A DNA stretch of 64,000 nt, from assembly GCA_036936605.1 (NCBI GenBank), contig JAUPFV010000004.1, positions 288,156,009-288,220,008 of the forward strand. Reading direction: 5' to 3'. The notes beneath the pieces are model-generated. The model was not told where the DNA came from. It made no database searches and worked only from the letters and a program-made list of their open reading frames with translations. The number at the start of each line of letters is the position of its first letter. The first letter of the stretch is position 1. This DNA comes from Limnanthes douglasii subsp. nivea (lineage: Eukaryota > Streptophyta > Magnoliopsida > Brassicales > Limnanthaceae). Below are positions 33,519 to 43,690 of the stretch, piece after piece. Made by a program: the position numbers and the translations under genes.

Positions 33519-34993
33519 ATGTCGGAAGCAGAACTAGGGATCAGCGTGGAGGAGTTGATGTCGCTGGAGAGAAGGAATGATGAATTTTTGCCAGAAAAAG
33601 AGATTGAGTCGCCGGAGAAGGAGCCATGGTCGCCGGAAACGCCACCACCGTCGCCGGCAAAGGTATTGAAGAACCCGGCGAACCATGCACCATCGGTTCC
33701 ATGGGCAGGAACCGATGGTGCATGGTCACGTAGCCGGTCGGTTCCACAGCCCCAGCACCACCGGTGCTGAGGCCAAGAACCGGTGGACCTGGGGCCTCAG
33801 TCCGCTCGGTTCTGAGGCCCTAGCACCACCGGTTCATGGCCTCAGCACCGGTGGTGCTTATGGCCGTGTCCGGCCGGTTCTGAGGCCTAGAACCACCGGT
33901 TTTAGGCCTCAGAACCTTGGATTTTCGCATGTTTTTCGAAAAAAAGCCTGACTTTTTTATGTTGTTAACTATACTTGAATTTTTATTGTGCTTTTTTGTT
34001 GTGTAACAGGGGACGGATGTCGCAAGTGGGACTGAGGCACCTTCTGCTACCGATTATAGTCATTTGTTCTTCACTACCGAGTTCTACACACACGACGCGT
34101 TGGTGAAATGGGTTACGAAGATCGGAAAACTTTATGGTATGGTTATCAACATAAGTCGGCGCGACAAAGCAAACAGCTGAAAAAGTCCGAGAGTTTATTT
34201 CCAGTGTGAGAGGGGGGGTAAATATATTCCAAGGGTTGCAGAAAAAGACCGCAAACGGAAGTCTACAGGAACGAAAAAGATTGACTGCCTATTTCAGCTT
34301 CTCGGGTCAATGGTTGCCCCAGATCAATGGAAGTTAGAAGTAAAATGTGGTACTCATAACCATGACACTTCTATACATCTAGATGGTCATTCTTTTGCTG
34401 GCCGTTTGAATGATGAAGAGATGGAATATGTTGAACGAGCGACCTTCATTGGTACTAACCCCAGAGATATACTGAATGGTGTGAAGAAATTGAACGAAGA
34501 TAATGTTTCTACCATGCGAACAATCTACAATGCACGACAGAAAAATCAGGTTCTAAAGAAGGCGGGTAGGTCACAACTTCAGTTCTTGTGGGGTGAGCTT
34601 AAGTCACACAATTATTATGAATGGCATAAATCTGGTGAAGACGATGGACAAATCATTACAGATTTGTTTTTTGCCCATCCTGTCAGTGTTGACCTTTTGC
34701 GCACATTTCCGATAGTTTTGATTATGGATAGTACATATAAAGTGATACGATATGGTATGCCATTTTTCGAGATAGTGGGTGTGACGTGTACTGGATTGAC
34801 TTTCTGTGCGGCATTTGCCTTCATGTCGGGTGAGAAGTTAAACAACTTCAAATGGGTATTAGAGTGTTTGAAATCGTTGATTTCCGTTCATGGAATTGAA
34901 AAACCGTGGGTCATCCTAACCGACAGAGATTTAGCATTGATGAATGCTATAGAAGTGGTATTCCCAGAGACAACGCATATGTTATGTCGCTGG
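33519..34993 (+). pseudogene. MULE transposase, 5' part (exon 1 and start of exon 2)
   Basis: Exon 1 (33519-33662) encodes 48 residues, Glu/Pro-rich. An intron (33663-34009, GT-AG) holds a palindrome cluster. Exon 2 starts at 34010 in phase and encodes a FAR1/MuDR-like N-terminal DNA-binding region, then the MULE catalytic domain. The first Asp is in IMDSTYK and the second in LTDRDLALMNAI, followed by the conserved CRWH start at the breakpoint. TGA at 34178-34180 lies in frame between the N-terminal and catalytic parts. Element E cuts the gene after the Trp codon at 34991-34993. The rest resumes at 46699 in the same frame. Confidence 0.88.
33681..33910. repeat. Palindrome cluster 1, in the transposase intron
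   Basis: This GC-rich segment in an AT-rich element is built of short words around ACC(N)GGT, such as GCACCATCGGTTCC and its exact reverse complement GGAACCGATGGTGC, AGCACCACCGGTGCT and AGAACCGGTGG. It is not coding. Related clusters lie at 49409 and 52309. Confidence 0.7.
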
Positions 34994-35456
34994 TGAAGAG
35001 TAGAAAGATGGTCCGAGGGTGATTTTGTTATGTGAGGATTTGTTGATAGAGGATTTGGTGGTAGAGTAAAACTTGAATATTAGATCTAGAGAGAGAAAAT
35101 GCTAAAAAAGTAGAGAGAGAAAGTCGTACTATTCATCATGAAATTCGTGAAGCGTGTGTGGTCCTTTTATAGTACAATTGTGGATCCCACACGCTTTAAT
35201 TTGGTTTAATTACAACTTTTGGTCCCTACTTTAAGGTTCCTTCCTATTTTGGCTATATCTTTGCAACTAACGCATTTCGGCCCTTATACATTTATTCCTA
35301 TGCATTTTGGCCCTTATACATTTATTTCTATGCATTTTGGCCCTTATACATTTATTTCTATGCATTTTGGCCCTTATACATTTATTTCTATGCATTTTGG
35401 CCCTTATACATTTATTTCTATGCATTTTGGCCCTTGTCTTTTATTCTTCCTTATCA
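34994..35456 (-). repeat. 3' LTR of element E (463 bp) with 30-bp tandem repeats
   Basis: Minus-strand termini are TGATAAGGAAG and CTACTCTTCA. Between about 35271 and 35440 a 30-bp unit (GCATTTTGGCCCTTATACAT plus 10 bases) is repeated about five times; the first unit has small variations. The open frame through this array is a by-product of a period divisible by three. The polypurine tract (TGGGGGGCTAC on the minus strand) abuts at 35457. Confidence 0.95.
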
Positions 35457-36028
35457 GTAGCCCCCCAGTCTTAGTAAAAATCGTTTTGCTAAGACTGAAA
35501 AATTCTCCTATCAGGCCAAAATCATTACTCCTTCGAACTACATGAGTCCTTCGAACAGGAGCTTCGCAAAACCCCTTCGATAAACCATCTCTTTGACCCG
35601 CTTATAAACCTCCTCGAATATTTGAAAAAGGCCTCTTCGAACTTCTACTGTACTGAGTAGCCCCCTCAATCCTTGCAACATTTTAAGCAAAATGGTCGTC
35701 GGACAATTATGTACTTAGGCGAAAAATGGTGCTAGGATTGATGATGTCACTGCACAAATACCAACGTCAGCATACCTTTGGAGAAACGGTACCCATTCTT
35801 TTGTCAGAAAACTCTTCCGCTTCCCATAACAATCTCTGACACAAGACTCTTCATCTTCTGCTATAGCTAGGTTGCCATACATTGTTCACCTATAAGGACC
35901 ATCATACCCCTAGGCAAACAACATAAAAATGTCCCCGGGCTCCATTTGCCAAAGAAGCCCATTAATCTTCTATAAATACCAACCTCTCCCTTCATTAATG
36001 CAACTTCTGTTCAATTATTTCTAGAGAG
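35457..36028 (+). promoter_or_regulatory. Leader/promoter region of the antisense gene, element E
   Basis: A TATA box CTATAAAT lies at 35970-35977, about 60-100 bases before the likely coding start, and two GTAGCCCCC polypurine-tract-like segments (on the minus strand) lie at 35457 and about 35658. No G-box like that of A-D was seen. An imperfect palindrome around AAAATCGTTTT lies near 35475-35500. Confidence 0.45.
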
Positions 36029-39000
36029 ATAAAGCTGGCGCACAAACCTCGTCGAATTCCTGAGTGGCTGTTGATTAGTAAACGGTTCGAAGAGAGGGTT
36101 GCCGCTGGTGAAGACGTAAGGCCTCATCCCCCACCGTTGACTACAACCTTCTTCGGTGCTTGGCCTCCTTCGAACAATGCGACCGCCATTATACCTCGTG
36201 AAGTAGCTCGTCAAAGCTTACTCAGCGAAACAAACCCGCCTAGAGAAATGGGCAAAGATAGGTCACACAAACATTCATCAGGTTCGAAGAGGAAGAAATC
36301 CCATAGAGACAGAAAAGGTTCGCATGATCGAAAGCGAGCCAAGGAAGCTCCCCTAACCATTCGAGAACCAGCTGCCCCAACCAATACTGAACATCCTCCC
36401 CTAAGATCTTCAAGCCCTCGACGGACTTCAAGGAGTCCTCCTCGAAACCCAGCTAATCCTAGACAGACTTCGAGGAGTCCTCCTCGAAACCCAGCTAATC
36501 CTCGACGGACTTCGAGGAGTCCTCCCCGAAACCCAAACCAAAGTGGCTCTTCTAGCCCTCCTCGAAAACAAAATCAGCAACAGACTTCAGGAAGTTCTCC
36601 TCAAAATCAAAATCAACAGCAGAACTCTGGAAGTCCTCCTCGACATCCAGACCGTTACCATGATGCTGGCAGTCCTCTTCAAAGACATGGAACAGATGTT
36701 TTTAGTCTGCCCTCCACACCATCCATGACCATTCATGGTACTCAGTTCTCCCCCTCAAGGACCCTCATTACCGACGAAGATATGCGTGTCTTACATGAAC
36801 AAACTTTAGATCCCCAAATTACCAAGCCTCTTAATAAATCCTTTGGTCAGAAATTGCCCATTATTCCTCCTTCAGGCCCTTCGAACGGTGCAACATCCTC
36901 TTCGACAATGTTAGAGGAACAAGCTCGCCAGATTGCTCCCAAATTAAAAGGAGATATTGTGCTTCCCTTGGAGTTAGACAATATTGCCGGCAATAATATT
37001 AGAGGCATTGAGAATAAGCACATGGTGGCCCTTGCCAATATCAAGTATAAGTATTTTTCGGAGGCAGAAGAGACAATGCTTAGGGCTCGATGGGGCATTC
37101 CTTCTTACATTAATATCAGATTTCCCTCCGAAGGAGAGACGCCCTTATCTGTGAGGGATCACGAGGTGGTGGTCTACACAGAAATCGTGAACTGGGGGCT
37201 AAGGTATCCCTTAGACCCCTTCTTTATTGAATACCTGTCAAAAATAGATCTCTGTCCCTCACAAGTTGGGCCCAACATGTGGTTCACATTAATGGCTTGC
37301 ATAATGGCCTCAAGGCTTTCAGGCCAATAATTTTTGCTAGAACAAATCATTGGTCTGGCTGGTCTTGCTCGAAACCCTTACTTCCCCTTCTACTCAATGA
37401 CATTCAACCGGGGGCAAAAAGTATTAAAGGATCTCTTGGAGACAGACAAAAAATGGAGGCAACAGTTCCTCTTTTTCTCTGGTTGCTGGGAGACCGGCTC
37501 CCAAGCCACTCCTTCGAATCCACATAAGCTCTCCTTGAAATGGACCATGAAATGTAAGTACTCATCGAATCATTATACGCCCTCGAATTTAAAATTTGTC
37601 AGTCTACATTTCTCTAAGTTTATTACTCCTTCGAATCTCATAGTTGCCTTCGAAAAATTGACACCCTCGAAGACACATGTATCTTCGAACAGCATATTCT
37701 GTGTAACCATTCTTTTCCTTTGTTATTTGCTTCAGCTATGACCGGAGTATCCAAACCCTACACCGACTACGTCGAAGGAGCTACCACTGTTTTCACTAAC
37801 CTTCGCTTGTGGGCGAAAGAACAGTGGGACAATCGTTTTCGCCGTTGCTTTGTCGATGAGAACTTGGCCAGAAGTCGACTCTGGAGGCTTGATCCTCTGG
37901 ATCGTATAAGTATGAGGAGCCTAATGACTCCGCCTTCTGAACGAGAAGTGCTAGAGCGATGCAGCAAGCAGGATGTGACAATCTATCTGCCCAAACGCTC
38001 TCGCTCGCAAAGTCACCTGGACGAACCCCCAGAAGATGAAGCTATACCACCTCAGCCAACAAATCCCAAACCAGTCACTAAGACTAAAAAACCAAACTCT
38101 TCGAAGAATATAGGGGCTTCGAATTCTAGTAACCTTCGAACAACTGAGGCCCCTCGAACAGCTGAAACCCCTCGATCAAATGTTGCTGCTTCAACAAATC
38201 CCACTCCTTCGCCCCCTGCTACCATCCTTCCACCAAAGAAAGATAACAAGAAAAAGGACTTGAAGGGAAAGGGCATTCTTCTTGAGCCCATCGAAGAACA
38301 ATCTGAGGGAGGAGAAACTCCTGATAACAACGAAGGGACTAACTTCGAAAGAGAAGTCCAAGATGGTGCAGTTGATGCTGAAAACAGGGGTGGCCTATCA
38401 CCCAAGGAAACCTCCTACCAATCTTTGCACTCTCCTCTAACTGAGGCGTCTCACCCAGCCTCCTTCGAAGGCAGTCCAAGGCTGGCTCCTATCCCTGCCC
38501 CTCGAGCAAACCCTCCATTACTCGTTCACCCTGATGTGGTCTGTGGTAATTTTTCTGAATTCGATTCTGCAGATTTAGGGTCTCCTTCGAGCTCCTTCAA
38601 GGTCCCCTTAGACGATGAGTTTTCAATGAATCTGCGAAGGCTGCTGCATACTTCAGTAAATCGAGGAAAGAAGATGCGTCATCTCGAAAAGTGCAAAAAT
38701 CACTATAAGTTAAAAGCATCAGTTGCTGCCGCTAAGCTCGAGGAAGCCAAGAAGGAGTATGCAGTGGTCGAAGGCCAAGCTGATGCCTTATACGAACGTC
38801 TTTCTGCCGCTGAGAATTATGTGACAATAATAGAGCAATGTTGCCAGAAAGAGAGGGACGTATACAAGAAAAAGACTGATGCCCAAGAGATGATGATATC
38901 TGAATACAAGAAGGGGCATCGCAAGGCCTGCGATGGATTTGAGCAGTGTACTGAGGCTATTCGAAAGGTAGTCGAAGAGCGCGATAATTTGGAGAGGAAG

Positions 39001-39264
39001 ATCAGATGTTTCCCAGCAGAGATCGAAGAGGCAAAGGAAAAGGGTGCAGATGCTTATGCTGCCACATGTTCGAAGACTTTACAAGCTCGAGATGCTGCCA
39101 CTCGAGCCGGCTTATTGACCCAAATATATACCGATCACCCCGACTATGAACTGGGGCCTTTCTGGAAGCTTGTCCCCCCAGAACTTCGCCCACCCCAAAT
39201 AATTGTAAGTGAGAGTGAAGACTCAGAAAATGAAGAAAGTGATACCTCAAAAGGTGCGGAGTGA
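36029..39264 (+). pseudogene. Antisense gene of element E (SR-rich, PF04195-like, coiled-coil protein)
   Basis: Exon 1 runs to 37553, the intron is 37554-37735 (182 bases, GT-AG), and exon 2 is 37736-39264. An open frame exists upstream of the first clear ATG (36248); an ATA at about 36029 may be a lost start. Residues align loosely with A-D (RFEERVAAGE against RVEKEKRLAAG). Exon 1 contains Ser-Arg-Pro repeats, then the PF04195-like domain (VNWGLRYPLDP, LCPSQVGPNMW). TAA at 37328-37330 interrupts it. Exon 2 has a coiled coil (about 38630-39120) and acidic end. The intron position matches A-D, showing common descent. Confidence 0.8.
36425..36550 (+). repeat. 42-bp coding tandem repeat (SR-type motif)
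   Basis: Three units start at 36425, 36467 and 36509, encoding TSRSPPRNPANPRQ-like 14-residue repeats inside the antisense gene of E, followed by degenerate Ser/Pro/Gln repeats. Confidence 0.85.
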
Positions 39265-40399
39265 ACAAAGTTGCTGTGGGTAGTTTTTTTTGTGTAAGGC
39301 CCCAAAAAAGGCCTCTTTTTGTAATGGTTGGAAGCTGTTGTGCTGTTCCAATGAGTACTTGGATATTTAACTCATCAATGTATTGTTCTTCGAACTTATT
39401 ATTTCACCAGCCCTTCGAACAATGAGCATTTGGATAAATTCACTAATTCTTTTGGCCTTCGACAATATTTAACTTAGACAAAGTTAGCAGGTTTTATATG
39501 TATCATTAGGCCTTCGAACTCCAAGTTACTTGGCCTTCGAACAACTTTTACTTAGACAGATTTAGCAAGTTTTATACCTGCCATTTTAGCCTTCGAATGC
39601 CAATTTTATTTGGCCGTCGAACAATTATTACTTGGATATTTTTAACAAGTTTTATACTTGCCATGAGGCCTTCGAATTTCAACCCATTTGGTCTTCGAAC
39701 AATTATTACTTAGATAAATTTACCAAGTGTTATATTTGCCATAAGGCCTTCGAATGCCAATCTGTTTGGTCGTCGAACAATTTGTAGGGTCCCCGAAAAG
39801 TAAAAAATAAAAAAATTATTGTAAGGAAAAAGAAAATTCTCGATTCATTACTGAGAGTGGCTTCGATGCACACCTTAAAGTGATCCGGAAAATAGTTCGA
39901 AGGCCTTAAATCATTGTGGCATACCTTATTGTAAGCCAAAGAATAGTTTGAAAGTCCCAAAACATCGTGGCGCACGTTAAACCGACCCGATGAATAGTTC
40001 GAAGAACGGAAATTCGAGGCACATGTTAATGTGACTCAAAAAATAGTGCGAGGGACAACAATTCGAGGCACATGTGACTGTGACTCAAAAAATAGTGTGA
40101 GGGACAACAATTCGAGGCACATGTGACTGTGACTCAAAAAATAGTGTGAGGGACAACAATTCGAGGCACATGTGACTGTGACTCAAAAAATAGTGTGAGG
40201 GACAACAATTCGAGGCACATGTGACTGTGACTCAAAAAATAGTTGAAGGCAAAGAAATGTTGTATTAATGGGATCATCGAAACACCTCGTTAAAACCTTC
40301 CTGTGCCTAACAGGGTAGGAAAGAGTGTGTCCTCACCAAAAAATTTCCCGAGGGATACATAGACAGTGAAAAGAAATACAATATTTTCTCCGAACTCTG
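39265..40399. repeat. Convergent spacer of element E with 79-bp and 49-bp tandem repeats
   Basis: From about 39380 to 39790 an imperfect unit of 77-80 bp (GGCCTTCGAAC, later CAAGTTTTATACTTGCCAT) repeats about five times. From 40013 to about 40245 a 49-bp unit beginning TTCGAGGCACATGTGACTG repeats five times (starts 40013, 40062, 40111, 40160, 40209), the last four nearly identical. No coding sequence is seen. This is where the sense and antisense transcripts of E would meet. Confidence 0.9.
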
Positions 40400-43300
40400 C
40401 TAATCGAGGTACAACTTTAAATGCTCAATATTCCAAGGTAGGCGGAGATATCTTCCGTCTTTATCTTTCAACCGATAAGTGCCTGGTTTTATCCTTTCGG
40501 TGACCTCATAAGGGCCTTCCCAATTAGGGCCCAGCTTCCCCAAACTCTTGTCCTTAGTGTGTAAGAAAATTTTCCGTAGGACTTTGTCCCCCACCTGAAA
40601 GTCCCTATGGTTGACTTTGGATGCATATCGGCTCCTCATAAGAGTTTGATAGTGCAGGGAAGCCAAATGTGCCCGCTGCCTCTTTTCCTCCACCACGTCT
40701 AAAGCCAATGCTCTATGCTCTTCATTGATGTTCGAGTCATAAGTTGCTATTCGATGTGAAGGGAAGAGGATCTCCGGAGGGACCACGGCATCCATTCCAT
40801 AAACTAAGGCAAAAGGGGACACAGCGGTGGCTGTTCGTGGGGTCGTTCGATATGCCCACAACACCTCCTGTAAATAGTCGGGCCATTTCCCCGCCTTGCC
40901 TTCTAGGTTCTTTCTCAACCCGTCGAGGATGGTGCGATTAGTTACCTCCACCTGGCCATTTGCCTGAGGGTGAAATGGTGCCGAGAAACATTGTCGTATA
41001 CCCCTGGATACACAAAAACTCTGAAATTCTTTGTTATCAAACTGCGGTCCATTATCCGTTGTAATCTGCAATGGTACACCAAAACGACAACAGATGTTAG
41101 ACAAAATAAATTTGATCACGTCCTTGGCTTTCGTCCCAGCGAGTGGCTCAACTTCCACCCACTTAGAAAAATAATCAACAGCCACAATTATCGTCTGTCT
41201 GCCCCCGGAGGCCATTGGTAGAGGTCCGACCAAATCAATGCCCCATCTGTCAAAAGGAACTGCCTCTGAGATGCTTTCCATCAATGCTCCTGGTTTGTGG
41301 ATTACATTTGCATACCGCTGGCACGTGTCACAATGCTTGACTAGGTCTTTTGCATCAGCCGAAATAGTTGGCCAATAATAACCTGCCAAGAATACCCTGC
41401 GTATCAAAGCTTTATATCCACAATGAGCAGATCCTTCACCGTCGTGCAACTCGGAGAGGATGATTTGTGACTCAGGTCCATTCAAGCACCTCAGTAATGG
41501 CCGACTCAGAGATTTCTTATATAACGACCCGTCCAGCAAAATGTAACCATTAGACTTAAATCTAACTTTTCTGGCTTCATATTTGTCGGTGGGCAAAATG
41601 TCATGAGCCAAAAAATCAATGAGGATTGTTTTCCAATCAGGTGTGATCGCATGATTTTCCTCGGAGACGTTCATCACATGGTCTTTACCGATTGAGATCG
41701 ACGGGCGCGTCTGGACCAAAACCCAGGGATAACCTTCTGTCCGCGAAGTAGAAGCAAGAGAATCCGGGACGGCATTCAATTCCCGTCGGACATGTTCGAA
41801 CTTAACGTCCTCAAAACCCGACGCCAAATCTTTCATCAGTTTTAAGTATTGTATCAGTGTTTCCTTTCTTGCCTCGGACTCCCCCGAAACCTGATTTATT
41901 ACCAACTGAGAATCACTGACCAACTTTATCCGTCGAGCCCCGCATATCTGAGCTAAGCGTAGGCCGGCCAAAGCTGCTTCATACTCAGCCTCATTATTAG
42001 TAGCTTTGAACCCAAAACGGATGGCTTGGAACATAGCGACCCCTTGCGGGGATATTAATTGAACACCTGCCCCGCAGCATGAGACGTTCGACCCCCCATC
42101 CGTCCGTACTACCCACTCTTCCTCGGCAACTATGTCAGATACCTCCTGTTCGTCCCTGTCGGAATGGAATTCAACCAGAAAATCTGCTAAAACATGTGCC
42201 TTTATCGCTGTGCGAGGTTCAAATGTTATGTCAAAGTCTCCCAGCTCTACGGACCACTTAGTCATCCTGCCAGAGATATCTGGTCTTTGTAATAGACTCT
42301 TCAGGGGAAACGTTGTTCGAACCACAATTGGATGGGCTTGAAAGTAAGGCCTCATCTTTCGCGCCGCTGTTACTAACGCCAAAGCCACCTTCTCCAAGGT
42401 AAGATATCGTTTTTCGGCGTCCAGCAAACTCTTGCTGACATAATAAATTGGCCTCAGGAGAGAGTCAGCTTCTCGGAGGAGAACAGCGCTGACAGCACAC
42501 GTGGATACTGATACGTAAACAATCAACGTCTCCCCCGCTAAGGGTTTAGATAAAACTTCCGGAGAGGTTAGATACTTCTGAATTTGACGAAATGCCGTCG
42601 AACATTCTTCGGTCCAACAAAAGTGCTTGGCATTCCGCAATACTTTAAAGAACAGGGCACACTTGTCCGATGAGCGGGAAATAAATCGATTTAGGGCAGC
42701 CAATCGCCCTGTCAAGATCTGTACCTCTTTAATGTTTCGAGGAGGGCTCATGGTGATCAATGCTCTTAACTGCTCTGGGTCCGCCTCAATGCCTCTTTCA
42801 CTAATCACGTAGCCAAGAAATTTACCCGATCGTACTCCAAAAATACACTTTTCTGGATTGAGCTTGAGGTTGACCCTTCGCAAGTTGTGGAATGTCTCGG
42901 TGAGGTCAGCGAAATGGTCGTCGTCTTTCTCACTCTTTACCAACATATCGTCGATATAAGCTTCCATATTCCTCCTAATCTGCTCCTCGAAAGTTTTATT
43001 GACCAAGCGCTGATAAGTTGCCCCCGCGTTTTTTAACCCGAACGGCATGACCTTGTAACAGTATAGACCCCGCCCGGTAATAAAAGAAGTGCTCTCCTCA
43101 TCGTTGGCAGCCAATCGGATTTGATTGTAGCCTGAGTAAGCATCCATGAAAGATAGCAATCGATTTCCGGAGGTCGAATCTACTAATTGATCAATGCGCG
43201 GGACAGGAAAAGGATCCTTAGGACAAGCGTGGTTTAAATCTGTGAAGTCGATACACATCCTCCACTTGCCGTTCTTCTTCCTCACCAACACTGGATTTGA

Positions 43301-43687
43301 TGCCCATAGGGGATAGTGCGACTCGCGAATATGACCAATACTTAAAAGTCGCTCGATCTCCAACAAAATTGCTGAGGCCTTTTCCGGGGAGACAGGCCTC
43401 CTTTTTTGGACTATTGGTCGGATATCCGATCGCAAGGCAAGTTGGTGACATATAATCTCCGTCGGCACCCCAGTGACATCCTGCGCACACCAAGCGAACA
43501 TATCGAGCTTATCAGATAAAAAAGCAATTAACTTTCCTTTAAATTCGGGGGAGAGATGGACCCCTATTTTCAGAACTTTGCCCGCCGCGAACTCATGTGT
43601 CGCAGAATCCTCCTCCGGGACCTGAAATCCGGGGGCCTCCCTCGGATCATCACAAGGGATGACTTCGCAGGGTAGCCCCTTTAATTT
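40400..43687 (-). CDS. pol of element E, uninterrupted (RT, RNase H, aRNase H, integrase)
   Basis: The frame is open from the codon after the UAG (43687) to the stop at 40400, 1095 residues. It has RT with YIDDMLVKS, RT-linked RNase H, and a complete archaeal-type RNase H (Asp in TDGGSN, Glu in NNEAEYEA, Asp in SDSQL and in VPDSLA). Integrase follows with an HHCC zinc motif (HDGEGSAHCG, CDTCQRY) and the D, D and E of the core (IDLVGP, TDNGPQF, QANGQVE). No chromodomain. There is no ATG near the beginning; the first Met is at 43501, inside the protein, so translation presumably comes from gag. It is the only undamaged pol in the window. Confidence 0.93.
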   Translation of the reverse strand, partial: KLKGLPCEVIPCDDPREAPGFQVPEEDSATHEFAAGKVLKIGVHLSPEFKGKLIAFLSDKLDMFAWCAQDVTGVPTEIICHQLALRSDIRPIVQKRRPVSPEKASAILLEIERLLSIGHIRESHYPLWASNPVLVRKKNGKWRMCIDFTDLNHACPKDPFPVPRIDQLVDSTSGNRLLSFMDAYSGYNQIRLAANDEESTSFITGRGLYCYKVMPFGLKNAGATYQRLVNKTFEEQIRRNMEAYIDDMLVKSEKDDDHFADLTETFHNLRRVNLKLNPEKCIFGVRSGKFLGYVISERGIEADPEQLRALITMSPPRNIKEVQILTGRLAALNRFISRSSDKCALFFKVLRNAKHFCWTEECSTAFRQIQKYLTSPEVLSKPLAGETLIVYVSVSTCAVSAVLLREADSLLRPIYYVSKSLLDAEKRYLTLEKVALALVTAARKMRPYFQAHPIVVRTTFPLKSLLQRPDISGRMTKWSVELGDFDITFEPRTAIKAHVLADFLVEFHSDRDEQEVSDIVAEEEWVVRTDGGSNVSCCGAGVQLISPQGVAMFQAIRFGFKATNNEAEYEAALAGLRLAQICGARRIKLVSDSQLVINQVSGESEARKETLIQYLKLMKDLASGFEDVKFEHVRRELNAVPDSLASTSRTEGYPWVLVQTRPSISIGKDHVMNVSEENHAITPDWKTILIDFLAHDILPTDKYEARKVRFKSNGYILLDGSLYKKSLSRPLLRCLNGPESQIILSELHDGEGSAHCGYKALIRRVFLAGYYWPTISADAKDLVKHCDTCQRYANVIHKPGALMESISEAVPFDRWGIDLVGPLPMASGGRQTIIVAVDYFSKWVEVEPLAGTKAKDVIKFILSNICCRFGVPLQITTDNGPQFDNKEFQSFCVSRGIRQCFSAPFHPQANGQVEVTNRTILDGLRKNLEGKAGKWPDYLQEVLWAYRTTPRTATAVSPFALVYGMDAVVPPEILFPSHRIATYDSNINEEHRALALDVVEEKRQRAHLASLHYQTLMRSRYASKVNHRDFQVGDKVLRKIFLHTKDKSLGKLGPNWEGPYEVTERIKPGTYRLKDKDGRYLRLPWNIEHLKLYLD

Positions 43688-43690
43688 CTA
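43688..43690 (-). other. UAG between gag-protease and pol (element E)
   Basis: The context is GTA TAG AAA TTA. As in A-D it is one stop in an otherwise continuous frame, although the bases after it are not the CAR-YYA type. Confidence 0.55.

Noticed and set aside
35219..35545. 108-residue ORF across the LTR of E (same sequence begins the ORF at 46456)
   Set aside because: It translates the 30-bp tandem repeat of the LTR; the period is a multiple of three, which keeps the frame open. The real transposase frame starts only after 46698.
43501..43503. Met at 43501 as the start of pol in E
   Set aside because: It lies inside conserved sequence (MFAWC); the frame is open and conserved upstream to the UAG at 43690.
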